64,000 nucleotides of DNA. Origin: Martelella lutilitoris. Its GTDB lineage: Bacteria > Pseudomonadota > Alphaproteobacteria > Rhizobiales > Rhizobiaceae. Below, in pieces: positions 22,562 to 30,846 of the stretch. Where the stretch lies: contig NZ_VCLB01000007.1 in NCBI RefSeq assembly GCF_005924265.1, positions 186,001-250,000 of the forward strand, in the 5' to 3' direction. A model generated the notes under the pieces. The model searched no databases. It saw nothing but the letters and a program-made list of their open reading frames with translations, and had not been told where the DNA came from. The stretch's first letter is position 1. Each line of letters opens with the position of its first letter. Made by a program: the position numbers and the translations under genes.

Positions 22562-23584
22562 TTAGCGCAGGATGTCGGTGTAGAGCTCGGAAACATCCGG
22601 CTCCGGATCGGTCTGGGCGAAATCGGCGGCATCGGAGATGATCGCGCGCACATCCTTGTCGATGGCCTTCAGCTCGTCTTCGGTTGCCCACTTCTTTTCG
22701 ATCAGACGCTTCTTGACCTGCTCGATCGGATCGTGCTCGGAGCGCATCTTCTGCACTTCATCCTTGGTGCGGTATTTCGCCGGGTCGGACATCGAGTGGC
22801 CGCGATAACGATAGGTCATCATCTCGAGGATCATTGGACCCTTGCCGGAACGCGCATGCGCTTCGGCTTCTTCCGCCGCCGCCATGACCGCGCGGACATC
22901 CATACCGTCGACCTGCTTGCCGGGAATATGGAAGGACGCGCCGCGCTTGGAGAAGTCGGTCTCGGCCGAGGAACGGGCAACGGACGTGCCCATCGCATAG
23001 CGGTTGTTCTCGACAATGTAGACCACCGGAAGCTTCCACAGCTGCGCCATGTTGAAGCTTTCATAGACCTGGCCCTGATTGGCCGCGCCGTCGCCGTAAT
23101 AGACGACGGTCACCTTGCCGTCCTCGCGGTACTGGTTGGCAAAGGCCAGACCCGTGCCGAGGGGAACCTGCGCGCCGACGATGCCGTGGCCGCCGTAGAA
23201 GGCCTTCTCCTTGGAGAACATGTGCATCGAGCCGCCCTTGCCCTTGGAATAGCCGGAGCGGCGGCCGGTCAATTCGGCCATCACGCCGCGCGATTCCATG
23301 CCGGTGGCCAGCATATGACCGTGGTCGCGATAGCTGGTGATGATCTGGTCACCATCGTTCAACGCCATCTGCACGCCGACGACAACGGCTTCCTGGCCGA
23401 TATAGAGGTGGCAGAAACCACCGATATAGCCCATGCCGTAAAGCTGGCCGGCCTTTTCTTCGAAGCGGCGGATCATGAGCATTTCACGATAGGCATGCAG
23501 TTCCTGGTCGCGATCGAAATCGACGATCTTGCCGCTTTCTTCTTTTTTGGATGATTTCCGTGAGCCGGACGCTTGGGACGCCAT
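22562..23584 (-). CDS. pdhA: Pyruvate dehydrogenase E1 alpha
   Basis: Alpha subunit of the E1 component, decarboxylating pyruvate with thiamine diphosphate. The 340 residues show the TPP motif GDGAANQGQVYESFNMAQLWKLPVVYIVENN and the phosphorylation-loop-like region YRGHSMSDPAKYR. The start ATG at 23584 has AGAAGGAGG five bases upstream; the in-frame ATG at 23671 lacks one. It is the first gene of pdhABC and has a good promoter at 23625-23653. Confidence 0.97.
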   Translation of the reverse strand: MASQASGSRKSSKKEESGKIVDFDRDQELHAYREMLMIRRFEEKAGQLYGMGYIGGFCHLYIGQEAVVVGVQMALNDGDQIITSYRDHGHMLATGMESRGVMAELTGRRSGYSKGKGGSMHMFSKEKAFYGGHGIVGAQVPLGTGLAFANQYREDGKVTVVYYGDGAANQGQVYESFNMAQLWKLPVVYIVENNRYAMGTSVARSSAETDFSKRGASFHIPGKQVDGMDVRAVMAAAEEAEAHARSGKGPMILEMMTYRYRGHSMSDPAKYRTKDEVQKMRSEHDPIEQVKKRLIEKKWATEDELKAIDKDVRAIISDAADFAQTDPEPDVSELYTDILR

Positions 23585-23624
23585 CAAAACCTCCTTCTGA
23601 AGGAAAGACGTGGATTTTGGCGAT

Positions 23625-23653
23625 ACAATAGGGCGTTTTGTGCGGTACGGCAA
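23625..23653 (-). promoter_or_regulatory. Predicted pdhA promoter
   Basis: On the minus strand TTGCCG (23653-23648) and TATTGT (23630-23625) are separated by exactly 17 nt, about 40 nt before the pdhA start, in an AT-rich gap. It fits a housekeeping-sigma promoter for pdhABC. Confidence 0.5.
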
Positions 23654-23730
23654 TGCTAGATTTGCGCGCAAAAATCAGCATTTAAATAATTGAAATACGT
23701 GAATAAAATGCGAATTAATAAGAATTCAGT

Positions 23731-24051
23731 TTATTGGAGATTTCGGTCGAAAATCACGATTTCGTCCGGCCGCAGCAGATTGAGCGCGTAGCGCGCCTGC
23801 TCGTCGAGCGCATCCTTCATCAGCGATCCGTCGGAGAGCATGCGGACGCGTTCTTCCATCGCCTGGCGCTCGCTCACAAGCTTCTCCAGCTTGCGCTCGT
23901 TCAGCTCCTTGTGAGCCTCAAAGCGTTCGCCGGCGATCAGGCCGTAGTCACCATGGATGGAATGATAAACGAAATAGCTCATGAAGCAGGCCGTGATCGC
24001 GGGGACGACGAGGCGGCCGTAAAACCGTGGTTTGTGATGGCGGGTCCACAT
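23731..24051 (-). CDS. FtsB/DivIC-type septum formation initiator
   Basis: A 106-residue bitopic protein: basic N-terminus, one transmembrane helix (LVVPAITACFMSYFVYHSI), then a coiled coil (RFEAHKELNERKLEKLVSERQAMEERVRML) and the DEQARYALNLLRPDEIVIF ending common to alphaproteobacterial FtsB-like proteins. These form the divisome FtsQBL subcomplex. It lies upstream of pdhA, its usual position, although enolase, often adjacent, is not present here. Confidence 0.85.
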   Translation of the reverse strand: MWTRHHKPRFYGRLVVPAITACFMSYFVYHSIHGDYGLIAGERFEAHKELNERKLEKLVSERQAMEERVRMLSDGSLMKDALDEQARYALNLLRPDEIVIFDRNLQ

Positions 24052-24121
24052 GAGGCTGTCCGGAATTTACGCAGTACACTGAGCCCGGACTTTAGCCGCC
24101 TAACCTTAACCAAGACTAAAG

Positions 24122-24146
24122 CGCCCGCCGGTTTTCGCGGCGGGCG
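24122..24146 (-). terminator. Hairpin downstream of fpr
   Basis: A GC-rich stem (cgcccgccg paired with cggcgggcg, seven-base loop) about 60 nt after the fpr stop, followed on the minus strand by a short CTTTAGTCTT. The T-run is weak, so termination is probable but not certain. Confidence 0.5.
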
Positions 24147-24206
24147 TGACAATTTGCGACGATGCAGACACGGGGCCGGATTTCACGGCCAATCGGGCAA
24201 GCGGCG

Positions 24207-25019
24207 TCAGCCGACGAAGGCGCGTTCGATCACGAATTCGGAGGGCTTGTTGTTGGCGCCCTCATCCATGCCGGCTGCTTCCAGAAGCGCCTTGGTGTCC
24301 TTCAGCATCGCCGCCGAGCCGCAGATCATGCCCCGGTCGGTTTCCGGGTTCAGCGGCGGCAGGCCGAGATCGTCGAAAAGCTTGCCGCTCGAGATCAGGT
24401 CGGTGATCCGCCCGGTGCGCTCGAAAGGCTCGCGGGTGACGGTCGCATAATGCGTCAGCTTGTCGCCGACGATCTCGCTCAGGAGTTCGTCATTGCGGAT
24501 TTCGCTGACGAGGTCGAAACCGTATTGCAATTCCGCCACTTCCCGGCAGGTATGGGTCAGGATCACCTCGTCGAATTTCTCGTAGGTCTCCGGTTCGCGG
24601 ATCAGGCTGGCAAAGGGCGCGATCCCGGTGCCCGTGGAGAACATGTAGAGGCGCTTTGCCGGCGTCAGCGCATCGAGCACCAGCGTGCCTGTCGGCTTTT
24701 TGCGCATCAGCACGATATCGCCTTCCTGGATGTTCTGCAGGTGCTGGGTCAGCGGGCCGCCGGGGACCTTGATCGAGAAAAATTCAAGTTCCTCCGCCCA
24801 GGACGGGCTTGCGATCGAATAGGCGCGGTAGATCGGCTTGCCGTCGACCATCAGGCCGATCATCGCGAACTCGCCCGAACGGAAGCGGAAGCCGTCGGGC
24901 CGCGTCATGGTGAAGCGGAACAGACGGTCTGTGTAATGCTGGACGCTCAGCACCTTCTCGCCATAAACCCCTGCGGGCAGCGTGGCGGCAAATTCCTCGG
25001 TCGTGGCTTGCATGTTCAT
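24207..25019 (-). CDS. fpr: Ferredoxin/flavodoxin-NADP+ reductase
   Basis: FAD enzyme moving electrons between NADPH and ferredoxin or flavodoxin. The 270 residues show the FAD motif RAYSIASPSW, the NADP motif FSTGTGIAPFASL and C-terminal SEFVIERAFVG, as in bacterial-type FPR. It follows the cys block on the same strand, so it probably supplies electrons to the sulfite reductase CysI, which in this lineage has no fused flavoprotein. Two in-frame ATGs (25019, 25013) are possible; 25019 is chosen. Confidence 0.95.
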   Translation of the reverse strand: MNMQATTEEFAATLPAGVYGEKVLSVQHYTDRLFRFTMTRPDGFRFRSGEFAMIGLMVDGKPIYRAYSIASPSWAEELEFFSIKVPGGPLTQHLQNIQEGDIVLMRKKPTGTLVLDALTPAKRLYMFSTGTGIAPFASLIREPETYEKFDEVILTHTCREVAELQYGFDLVSEIRNDELLSEIVGDKLTHYATVTREPFERTGRITDLISSGKLFDDLGLPPLNPETDRGMICGSAAMLKDTKALLEAAGMDEGANNKPSEFVIERAFVG

Positions 25020-25164
25020 GTCGACGTCTCGTCCTGTCTGCTGAACGCCGGGTTGGGACCGACGCAATCAAAATTCCGCGCATTGGCGACTGTCTACGGG
25101 CTCAGATAATACCCTCGGCGAGAGATTGCAAAGGCGGATACGCTAAAAAGCCTGCCTCAGCCGG

Positions 25165-25668
25165 TCATATTTTGGCCGTCCGACGCCAGCTGTAGCCGCC
25201 CGGAGCGGCGCTCTGGCGGGCCGCCGGCTGGTAGTGACGGCTGACGGTCGGAAGGCGTCCTGCGCTGAGCCTACTGATCGCCGTCTTGTTCTCGACCGCG
25301 AAACTGTCGAAGCCGCAGCGCAGCATCAGCACCAGCGGATCGATCAGAACATCACCCACGGCGCGAAGCTCTCCGCCATAGCCCAACCGCTCGCGCAGCA
25401 ACGTCGCCTGAGAAAAGGCCCGCCCGTCGCTGAATGCATTGAAGGTCAGTGCGATGATCTCGATACGATCGAGGAAGGGGGCCAGTTTCGCCGGGTCGTC
25501 GAAAGGACCGAGAACAACGCCAAGGCCTTCATTGCCATCAAATCCGTTCTCAAGCAGTTCGGCAAGGGGAACCAGCGTCCGCTCGCCTTCCCCGGCCTTT
25601 CGCTCCTCGGTTTCGACCACCCAGGGATCATTCTCGACGAAGCCTTGCTCTCTCCAGATCATTGTCAT
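25165..25668 (-). CDS. DUF934 family protein of the sulfite reductase locus
   Basis: A 167-residue protein with the DUF934 core: LGVVLGPFDDPAKLAPFLDRIEIIALTFNAFSDGRAFSQATLLRERLGYGGELRAVGDVLIDPLVLMLRCGFDSFAV. The biochemical role is unknown, but it is found with cysI in many alpha- and gammaproteobacteria, implying a function in sulfite or siroheme-enzyme assembly. The start at 25668 follows GAGGAG by six bases. 10 nt separate it from cysI. Confidence 0.88.
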   Translation of the reverse strand: MTMIWREQGFVENDPWVVETEERKAGEGERTLVPLAELLENGFDGNEGLGVVLGPFDDPAKLAPFLDRIEIIALTFNAFSDGRAFSQATLLRERLGYGGELRAVGDVLIDPLVLMLRCGFDSFAVENKTAISRLSAGRLPTVSRHYQPAARQSAAPGGYSWRRTAKI

Positions 25669-25678
25669 TCTTCTCTCC

Positions 25679-27334
25679 TCAGGCGGCCCTGGCTTTTTCG
25701 GGATAAAGCGCGTCCTTGAAGGGCTGCGCGCCGAGCCTGCGATAGGCCTCAATAAAGGTTTCGGAGCGATCCGTGCGCAGGTGCAGATAGGTGTCGACGA
25801 TGGTTTCCACCGCATCGGTCACCTTTTCCGGCTCGAAGCCGCGCCCGACGATCTCGCCGATCGAGGTGTTTTCATCCGCCGAGCCGCCAAGGGTGATCTG
25901 GTAGAGCTCCGCGCCCTTCTTCTCCACACCCAGAAGGCCGATATGGCCGACATGGTGATGGCCGCAGGCATTGATGCAGCCGGAGATCTTGATCTTCAGC
26001 TCGCCGATCTCCGCCTGACGCGCCGGATTGCCGAAACGCTCGGAAAGCTGCTGGGCCAGCGGAATGGAGCGCGCATTGGCCAGCGCGCAATAATCGAGCC
26101 CGGGACAGGCGATGATATCGGTGATCAGTCCGGCATTGCCAGTTTCAAGGCCCGCCTCCTTCAGCGCCGCATAGACGGCCCGCAGATCGGCGCGGGCAAC
26201 ATGCGGCAGGACGAGGTTCTGCTCGTGGCTGACGCGGATTTCATCGAAACCATAGCGCTCGGCGATATCGGCAACGGCTTCCATCTGCGCGTCGGTCGCA
26301 TCCCCCGGAATGCCGCCGATGGGTTTCAGCGAGATGGTGACCATCGCATAATCATCGCGCTTGTGGGCGGCGGTGTTGCGGGTCAGCCAGTCGAGATAGC
26401 CGCTGTCGGCCGTATCGAAGCGATCACGCTCGCGGGCCGGAAGTTCGGGAAGAGCAAAATACCTGCGAATGGCTTCGATATCGCCGTCAGGCAGCGTCAG
26501 TTCGCCGCCCTTCAACGCCTCGAATTCGCGCTCGATATCCGTCTTCAGCGCCTCAAGGCCCGTCTCGTGGACCAGAATCTTGATTCGCGCCTTGTACTTG
26601 TTGTCGCGGCGGCCGTTGAGATTGTAGACGCGCAGGATCGCCGTCGCATAGGCCAGAAGGTCGGCCTCCGGCAGGAAATCGCGCACCTTCCTGGCAATCA
26701 TCGGCGTGCGCCCCTGCCCGCCGCCGACATAGACGGCGAAGCCGAGCGCGCCGGCATCGTTCTTCTTCAGGTGCAGGCCAATGTCATGAACCTGGATTGC
26801 CGCGCGGTCGCGCTCGGCGCCGGTCACCGCAATCTTGAACTTGCGCGGCAGAAAGGAAAATTCAGGGTGGATCGACGACCACTGCCGCAGGATTTCGGCG
26901 TAGGGGCGCGGGTCTGCGACTTCATCGGCAGCAGCACCCGAAAAATGGTCGGCCGTAACATTGCGAATGCAATTGCCGGACGTCTGGATCGCATGCATCT
27001 CGACTTCGGCGAGATCGCTCAGGATCGCCGGAATATCCTCCAGCTTCGGCCAGTTGAACTGAATGTTCTGGCGCGTGGTGAAATGACCGTAGCCGCGATC
27101 ATATTTGCGCGCTATGTGGGCGAGCATGCGCATTTGCCGCGCGTTCATCGTGCCATAGGGCACGGCGATCCGTAGCATATAGGCGTGAAGCTGGAGGTAG
27201 ACGCCGTTCATCAGCCTTAGCGGCTTGAACTGGTCCTCGGTGATTTCGCCCGAAAGCCTGCGTTCCACCTGATCGGTGAACTGAGCGACGCGTTCGCGAA
27301 CAAAATCATGGTCGAATTCGTCGTAGCGATACAT
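25679..27334 (-). CDS. cysI: Sulfite reductase hemoprotein, siroheme [4Fe-4S] enzyme
   Basis: Six-electron reduction of sulfite to sulfide for cysteine synthesis. The 551 residues contain two ferredoxin-like/siroheme repeats; the coupled cluster is bound by CPGLDYC (Cys 410, 416) and SGCINACGHHH (Cys 453, 457). The N-terminal half has TTRQNIQFNWPKLEDIP. ATG 27334, with GGAGG seven bases upstream, is preferred to an in-frame upstream ATG. Nitrite reductase relatives are similar, but DUF934, DUF2849, CysG and Fpr neighbours favour sulfite. Confidence 0.93.
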   Translation of the reverse strand: MYRYDEFDHDFVRERVAQFTDQVERRLSGEITEDQFKPLRLMNGVYLQLHAYMLRIAVPYGTMNARQMRMLAHIARKYDRGYGHFTTRQNIQFNWPKLEDIPAILSDLAEVEMHAIQTSGNCIRNVTADHFSGAAADEVADPRPYAEILRQWSSIHPEFSFLPRKFKIAVTGAERDRAAIQVHDIGLHLKKNDAGALGFAVYVGGGQGRTPMIARKVRDFLPEADLLAYATAILRVYNLNGRRDNKYKARIKILVHETGLEALKTDIEREFEALKGGELTLPDGDIEAIRRYFALPELPARERDRFDTADSGYLDWLTRNTAAHKRDDYAMVTISLKPIGGIPGDATDAQMEAVADIAERYGFDEIRVSHEQNLVLPHVARADLRAVYAALKEAGLETGNAGLITDIIACPGLDYCALANARSIPLAQQLSERFGNPARQAEIGELKIKISGCINACGHHHVGHIGLLGVEKKGAELYQITLGGSADENTSIGEIVGRGFEPEKVTDAVETIVDTYLHLRTDRSETFIEAYRRLGAQPFKDALYPEKARAA

Positions 27335-27335
27335 G

Positions 27336-27653
27336 TCACGCCTCCACATGTTCGGGTTTGGCAGGGGCATAACCCGCTGCATAGGGGATGGTCGGGCCTT
27401 CGGCGCGAATGCGCTCGCGCAGCCTGACCGGCCAGATCCGGCCATCGGGCCGCTCGTCGACGTCGATCACGGCAACATCAACGATCAGATTGCCGGAGAA
27501 ATCGCGCTTGCCGATCTCGTCGAGGCTTTCAATCGCGGCTTCGTGGCGGGCGACGAGCGCATGCTGCAGATCGCGCGTCCAGCGACCGTTGGCGTCGAGC
27601 CAGACAGCAAGGCCATCGGTCAGGCGGTTGGCGGTCAGAACCTTAGCGGACAT
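27336..27653 (-). CDS. DUF2849 family protein
   Basis: A 105-residue soluble protein: VLTANRLTDGLAVWLDANGRWTRDLQHALVA followed by VDVAVIDVDERPDGRIWPVRLRERIRAEGPTI. DUF2849 proteins occur almost only between cysG and cysI in alphaproteobacteria; the function is unknown. It overlaps the cysG stop by 11 nt and ends one base before the cysI start, so the three are translated from one message. Confidence 0.9.
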   Translation of the reverse strand: MSAKVLTANRLTDGLAVWLDANGRWTRDLQHALVARHEAAIESLDEIGKRDFSGNLIVDVAVIDVDERPDGRIWPVRLRERIRAEGPTIPYAAGYAPAKPEHVEA

Positions 27654-29094
27654 GGAGGGCTCCCGTGAATTTCTCTTCGACAAGATTGTTGTTGAGCGCG
27701 AAAGCGCTCGAATTCTCAAGACTGGCGCCGGCAACGGCATCGCCGATGATCACCATGACCGGACCCGTCAGATCCTCGCGCGCTTCAAGCTGCGGCAGTT
27801 CGGAAAGCACGCCATGGAACAGCCGGCGGTTCTTGCGGCTCGCATTCTCGACGACGGCGATCGTGGTGTCGGCGGAAACGCCCGCATCCTGCAGCCGGGC
27901 GCCGAGTTTGGCGGCAACGGAACGGCCCATATAGACGGCAATGGTGGCACCCCGGACCGCAAGCGCGGCCCAGTCCGGCAAGGTGTCGCCATTAAGGTCG
28001 TGGCCGGTCGTAAAAACCAGTGTGGAGGCAACGCCGCGCAGCGTCATAGGCAGGCCGAAATCCGCGGCGGCGGCCGAGGCGGAGGTGATGCCCGGCACCA
28101 CTTCATAGGAAACGCCGGCAGCCCTGAGCGCGGCCATCTCCTCGCCGGCCCGGCCGAAGATCAGCGGATCGCCGGATTTCAGCCGTACGACACGCTTGCC
28201 TTCCCTGGCAAGTTTCACCAGGAGATCATTGATTTCATTCTGTGACTTGGAATGGCAGTTCTTGCGCTTGCCGACGGAGATGTGCTCTGCATCGCGTCGC
28301 CCCATATCGACGACGGCCTGCGGCACCAGCGCATCATAGGCGATCACATCGGCTTCCATCAGCAGCCTGTGGGCGCGGATCGTCAGCAGGTCCTCGGCGC
28401 CCGGCCCCGCGCCAACCAGCGCGACATGGCCCGACACGGCGGATCCGTCGGAGATGATCTCGTCGGCCAGGCATTCGGCTTCAAGAAGGCGTCCCTTTTC
28501 GACGGCGTTCGCCACCGAACCGTTGAAGAAACGTGACCAGAAGGCACGCCGCGCCGCGCCGCGCGGAATATTGGCGTCCACCTTGTCGCGCAGATTGGCG
28601 GCGAGCCGCGAAAGCGGCCCGAGCGAACGCGGCAGCATGGTGTCGATCTGGGCGCGAATCATCTGCGCCAGCACCGGCCCTGCCCCTTCCGTGCCGATGG
28701 CAACGGCCACCGGCGGACGGGCAACAAGCGCGGGCGTATAGAAATCGCAGTCTTCCTTCTGGTCGACGGCGTTGACCGGCACGGAAAGCGCGCGGGCGCA
28801 ATCGGCGATCATGTGGTCCTGCTCCGGCTCGCCGGTGGCCGCGAAGGCGAGAACGGCGCCATCGAGCTGTTCGGCGGCAAACGGCGCTTCGATCAGGCGC
28901 GCGCCATGCTCGGCAAGAAAAGTGCGGTAGTCCTCGTCCGGGTTTTCGCCATAAGCGATAATCTCGGCACTCGTCTTCGCCATCAGTCGCGCCTTGGCAT
29001 AGGCCTCCGCGCCGGAGCCGAAGATTGCGACCTTGCGGCCCTCAACCCTGAAAAATGCCGGAAACGCCGACAGCAACTCTTCTTTAGCGACCAT
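27643..29094 (-). CDS. cysG: Siroheme synthase, trifunctional
   Basis: Makes siroheme from uroporphyrinogen III for CysI. The 483 residues have an N-terminal precorrin-2 dehydrogenase/ferrochelatase domain (VAIFGSGAEAYAKARLM, DFYTPALV) and a C-terminal SAM-dependent uroporphyrinogen methyltransferase (VGAGPGAEDLLTIRAHRLL, VRLKSGDPLIFGRAGEE, VVPGITSASAAAAD). The start at 29094 (MVAKEELLSAFPAFF) is preceded by AAGGA. It is first in the cys block, divergent from the deaminase gene. Confidence 0.95.
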   Translation of the reverse strand: MVAKEELLSAFPAFFRVEGRKVAIFGSGAEAYAKARLMAKTSAEIIAYGENPDEDYRTFLAEHGARLIEAPFAAEQLDGAVLAFAATGEPEQDHMIADCARALSVPVNAVDQKEDCDFYTPALVARPPVAVAIGTEGAGPVLAQMIRAQIDTMLPRSLGPLSRLAANLRDKVDANIPRGAARRAFWSRFFNGSVANAVEKGRLLEAECLADEIISDGSAVSGHVALVGAGPGAEDLLTIRAHRLLMEADVIAYDALVPQAVVDMGRRDAEHISVGKRKNCHSKSQNEINDLLVKLAREGKRVVRLKSGDPLIFGRAGEEMAALRAAGVSYEVVPGITSASAAAADFGLPMTLRGVASTLVFTTGHDLNGDTLPDWAALAVRGATIAVYMGRSVAAKLGARLQDAGVSADTTIAVVENASRKNRRLFHGVLSELPQLEAREDLTGPVMVIIGDAVAGASLENSSAFALNNNLVEEKFTGALHVR

Positions 29095-29178
29095 CTCTGA
29101 CCAGTCCTTCCATAACATCCCGGAATGATGGACTGCGTTGGTCGAGGCTTGAAGAAACGAAAATGCGCGGCGATGCCC

Positions 29179-29198
29179 GAGGAAACATTTCATTCCTC
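29179..29198. promoter_or_regulatory. Inverted repeat in the cysG/deaminase intergenic region
   Basis: Arms GAGGAA and TTCCTC flank eight bases in the gap between the divergent genes, 85 nt before cysG. It could be an operator for the cys block, but no known regulator consensus was recognised. Confidence 0.25.
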
Positions 29199-29313
29199 AA
29201 TTCCGGCATCGGCACAGCAAATTTAACTGCGGCGGGCATTCCCTCACTTGCGCACGCTCGGATTGCCATCTTTACTGCCCGCAACAAAGCTTGTCGTAAA
29301 AGGGGGACCATGA

Positions 29314-29901
29314 ATGCGCGACGTCCAATTGACCGAACGCCTGCTGAATGTCATCGAAGACGACATCCTGCCGCTCACCGCAAAGGAGGTGGAAGCCGGC
29401 AACAAGGTCTTCGGCGCCGCTATATTGCGCAAATCCGATCTTTCCCTTGTCATTGCCGGAACCAATGACGAAACCTCAAACCCGCTCTGGCACGGCGAGG
29501 TGCATACGCTAAAGCAGTTCTACGAATTGTCGGAGAGACCCGACACAAAGGAGCTTCTGTTCCTTTCCACCCACGAACCCTGCACCATGTGCATGTCGGC
29601 AATCACCTGGGCCGGGTTCGATAACTATTTCTACTTTTTCAGCCACGAGGATTCGCGCGACAGCTTCGGCATCCCCCATGACCTGAAGATCATGAAGGAA
29701 CTCTACGGGCTCGAGCCCGGCGGCTACCGGCGGAACAATGCCTTCTTTGACGCGCGCTCGATCGTGGATATGGCAGAGGCCGCCGATGAACCGGACCGCA
29801 CGCGCTTCTTCCGACAGATCGAAAGGATCAAGGCGTCCTACGCGCTTGCGTCGGACACCTACCAGTCGCATAAGGGCGAAAGCAAAATCCCGCTTGGATG
29901 A
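29314..29901 (+). CDS. Cytidine/deoxycytidylate deaminase-fold nucleoside deaminase
   Basis: A 195-residue zinc deaminase: the HGE motif (PLWHGEVHTL, with the catalytic Glu) and PCTMC (STHEPCTMCMSAITWAG) are both intact. The substrate is not certain; the size and HGE/PCxxC arrangement fit nucleobase or nucleoside deaminases such as guanine or cytosine deaminases. It is coupled by ATGA to mazG, suggesting nucleotide-pool housekeeping. Confidence 0.85.
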   Translation: MRDVQLTERLLNVIEDDILPLTAKEVEAGNKVFGAAILRKSDLSLVIAGTNDETSNPLWHGEVHTLKQFYELSERPDTKELLFLSTHEPCTMCMSAITWAGFDNYFYFFSHEDSRDSFGIPHDLKIMKELYGLEPGGYRRNNAFFDARSIVDMAEAADEPDRTRFFRQIERIKASYALASDTYQSHKGESKIPLG

Positions 29902-30761
29902 CATTTCCGACGCAACGGAGCATTCCCTTGGAGCCTTCCCGCGACATCGCCCGCCTTATCGACATCATGGCAGCCCTTCGTGATCCGGATACCGGCTGCC
30001 CCTGGGACATCAAACAGAACTTCGAAACGATCAAACCCTACACGATCGAGGAGGCCTATGAGGTGGCCGACGCGATCGAGCGCAAGGATTTCGACGATCT
30101 CTGCGACGAGCTCGGCGATCTCCTGCTGCAGGTCGTCTACCACGCCCGCATGGCTGAGGAGGACGGCCTGTTTTCCTTCGGCGATGTGGTGTATGCGGTG
30201 ACCGCCAAGATGATCCGCCGCCACCCGCATGTCTTTGCCCGAAACGAGGCCGATACGCCCGAGGCGGTGAAGGTCCAGTGGGACGAGATAAAACGGCAGG
30301 AGAAGGCCGATCGTGCAGCCCGCCGCGCGAAGGCGGGCATCACCGAAGATTTCAAGGCGGGCCATCTCGGCAATGTCCAGCGCAGCTTCCCGGCGTTGAC
30401 GGAAGCACTGAAGCTGCAGGAACAGGCCGCCCGCGTCGGTTTCGACTGGTCACAACCCGAGCCGATCCTCGACAAGTTCGAGGAGGAGGTCGGCGAACTG
30501 CGCCAGGCTCTGCTCAGCGGCGACAAGGCACGAATTTCCGACGAACTCGGTGACCTCATCTTCGCCGCCGTCAATCTCGGTCGCCACACGAAGACGGATC
30601 CCGAGCAGGCGCTGCGCGGCGCAAACACGAAATTCCGCCGTCGCTTCAATCACATAGAGCGCTCACTTGAGAAGAACGGCGAAAGCCTCGACGCCGCGAC
30701 GCTGGAACGCATGGAAGCGCTCTGGCAGGATGCCAAGGCGATCGAACGCAAACTGAAATAG
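29898..30761 (+). CDS. mazG: Nucleoside triphosphate pyrophosphohydrolase MazG
   Basis: Hydrolyses NTPs to NMP and pyrophosphate, cleaning the nucleotide pool. The 287 residues contain two MazG repeats with the EExxE/ExxD metal motifs: EEAYEVADAIERKDFDDLCDELGDLL (near 50) and EEEVGELRQALLSGDKARISDELGDL (near 195). The length is standard for the two-domain form. A clear terminator follows. In many relatives mazG follows hflX; here it lies 26 kb away. Confidence 0.96.
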   Translation: MTFPTQRSIPLEPSRDIARLIDIMAALRDPDTGCPWDIKQNFETIKPYTIEEAYEVADAIERKDFDDLCDELGDLLLQVVYHARMAEEDGLFSFGDVVYAVTAKMIRRHPHVFARNEADTPEAVKVQWDEIKRQEKADRAARRAKAGITEDFKAGHLGNVQRSFPALTEALKLQEQAARVGFDWSQPEPILDKFEEEVGELRQALLSGDKARISDELGDLIFAAVNLGRHTKTDPEQALRGANTKFRRRFNHIERSLEKNGESLDAATLERMEALWQDAKAIERKLK

Positions 30762-30774
30762 GTTCAAACCCAAA

Positions 30775-30806
30775 AAAGGCCGCAGCGCTTTTGCACCGCG
30801 GCCTTT
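30775..30806. terminator. Terminator between mazG and the phytase-like gene
   Basis: An aaaggccgc/gcggccttt stem with an A-rich 5' side and TTT 3' side, usable in both directions between the convergent genes. A second GCCGGC hairpin follows at about 30819-30836. Confidence 0.75.
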
Positions 30807-30846
30807 CTGCAAGAGCCCGGCCGGCATCTCGCCGGCCTTTGTCACA

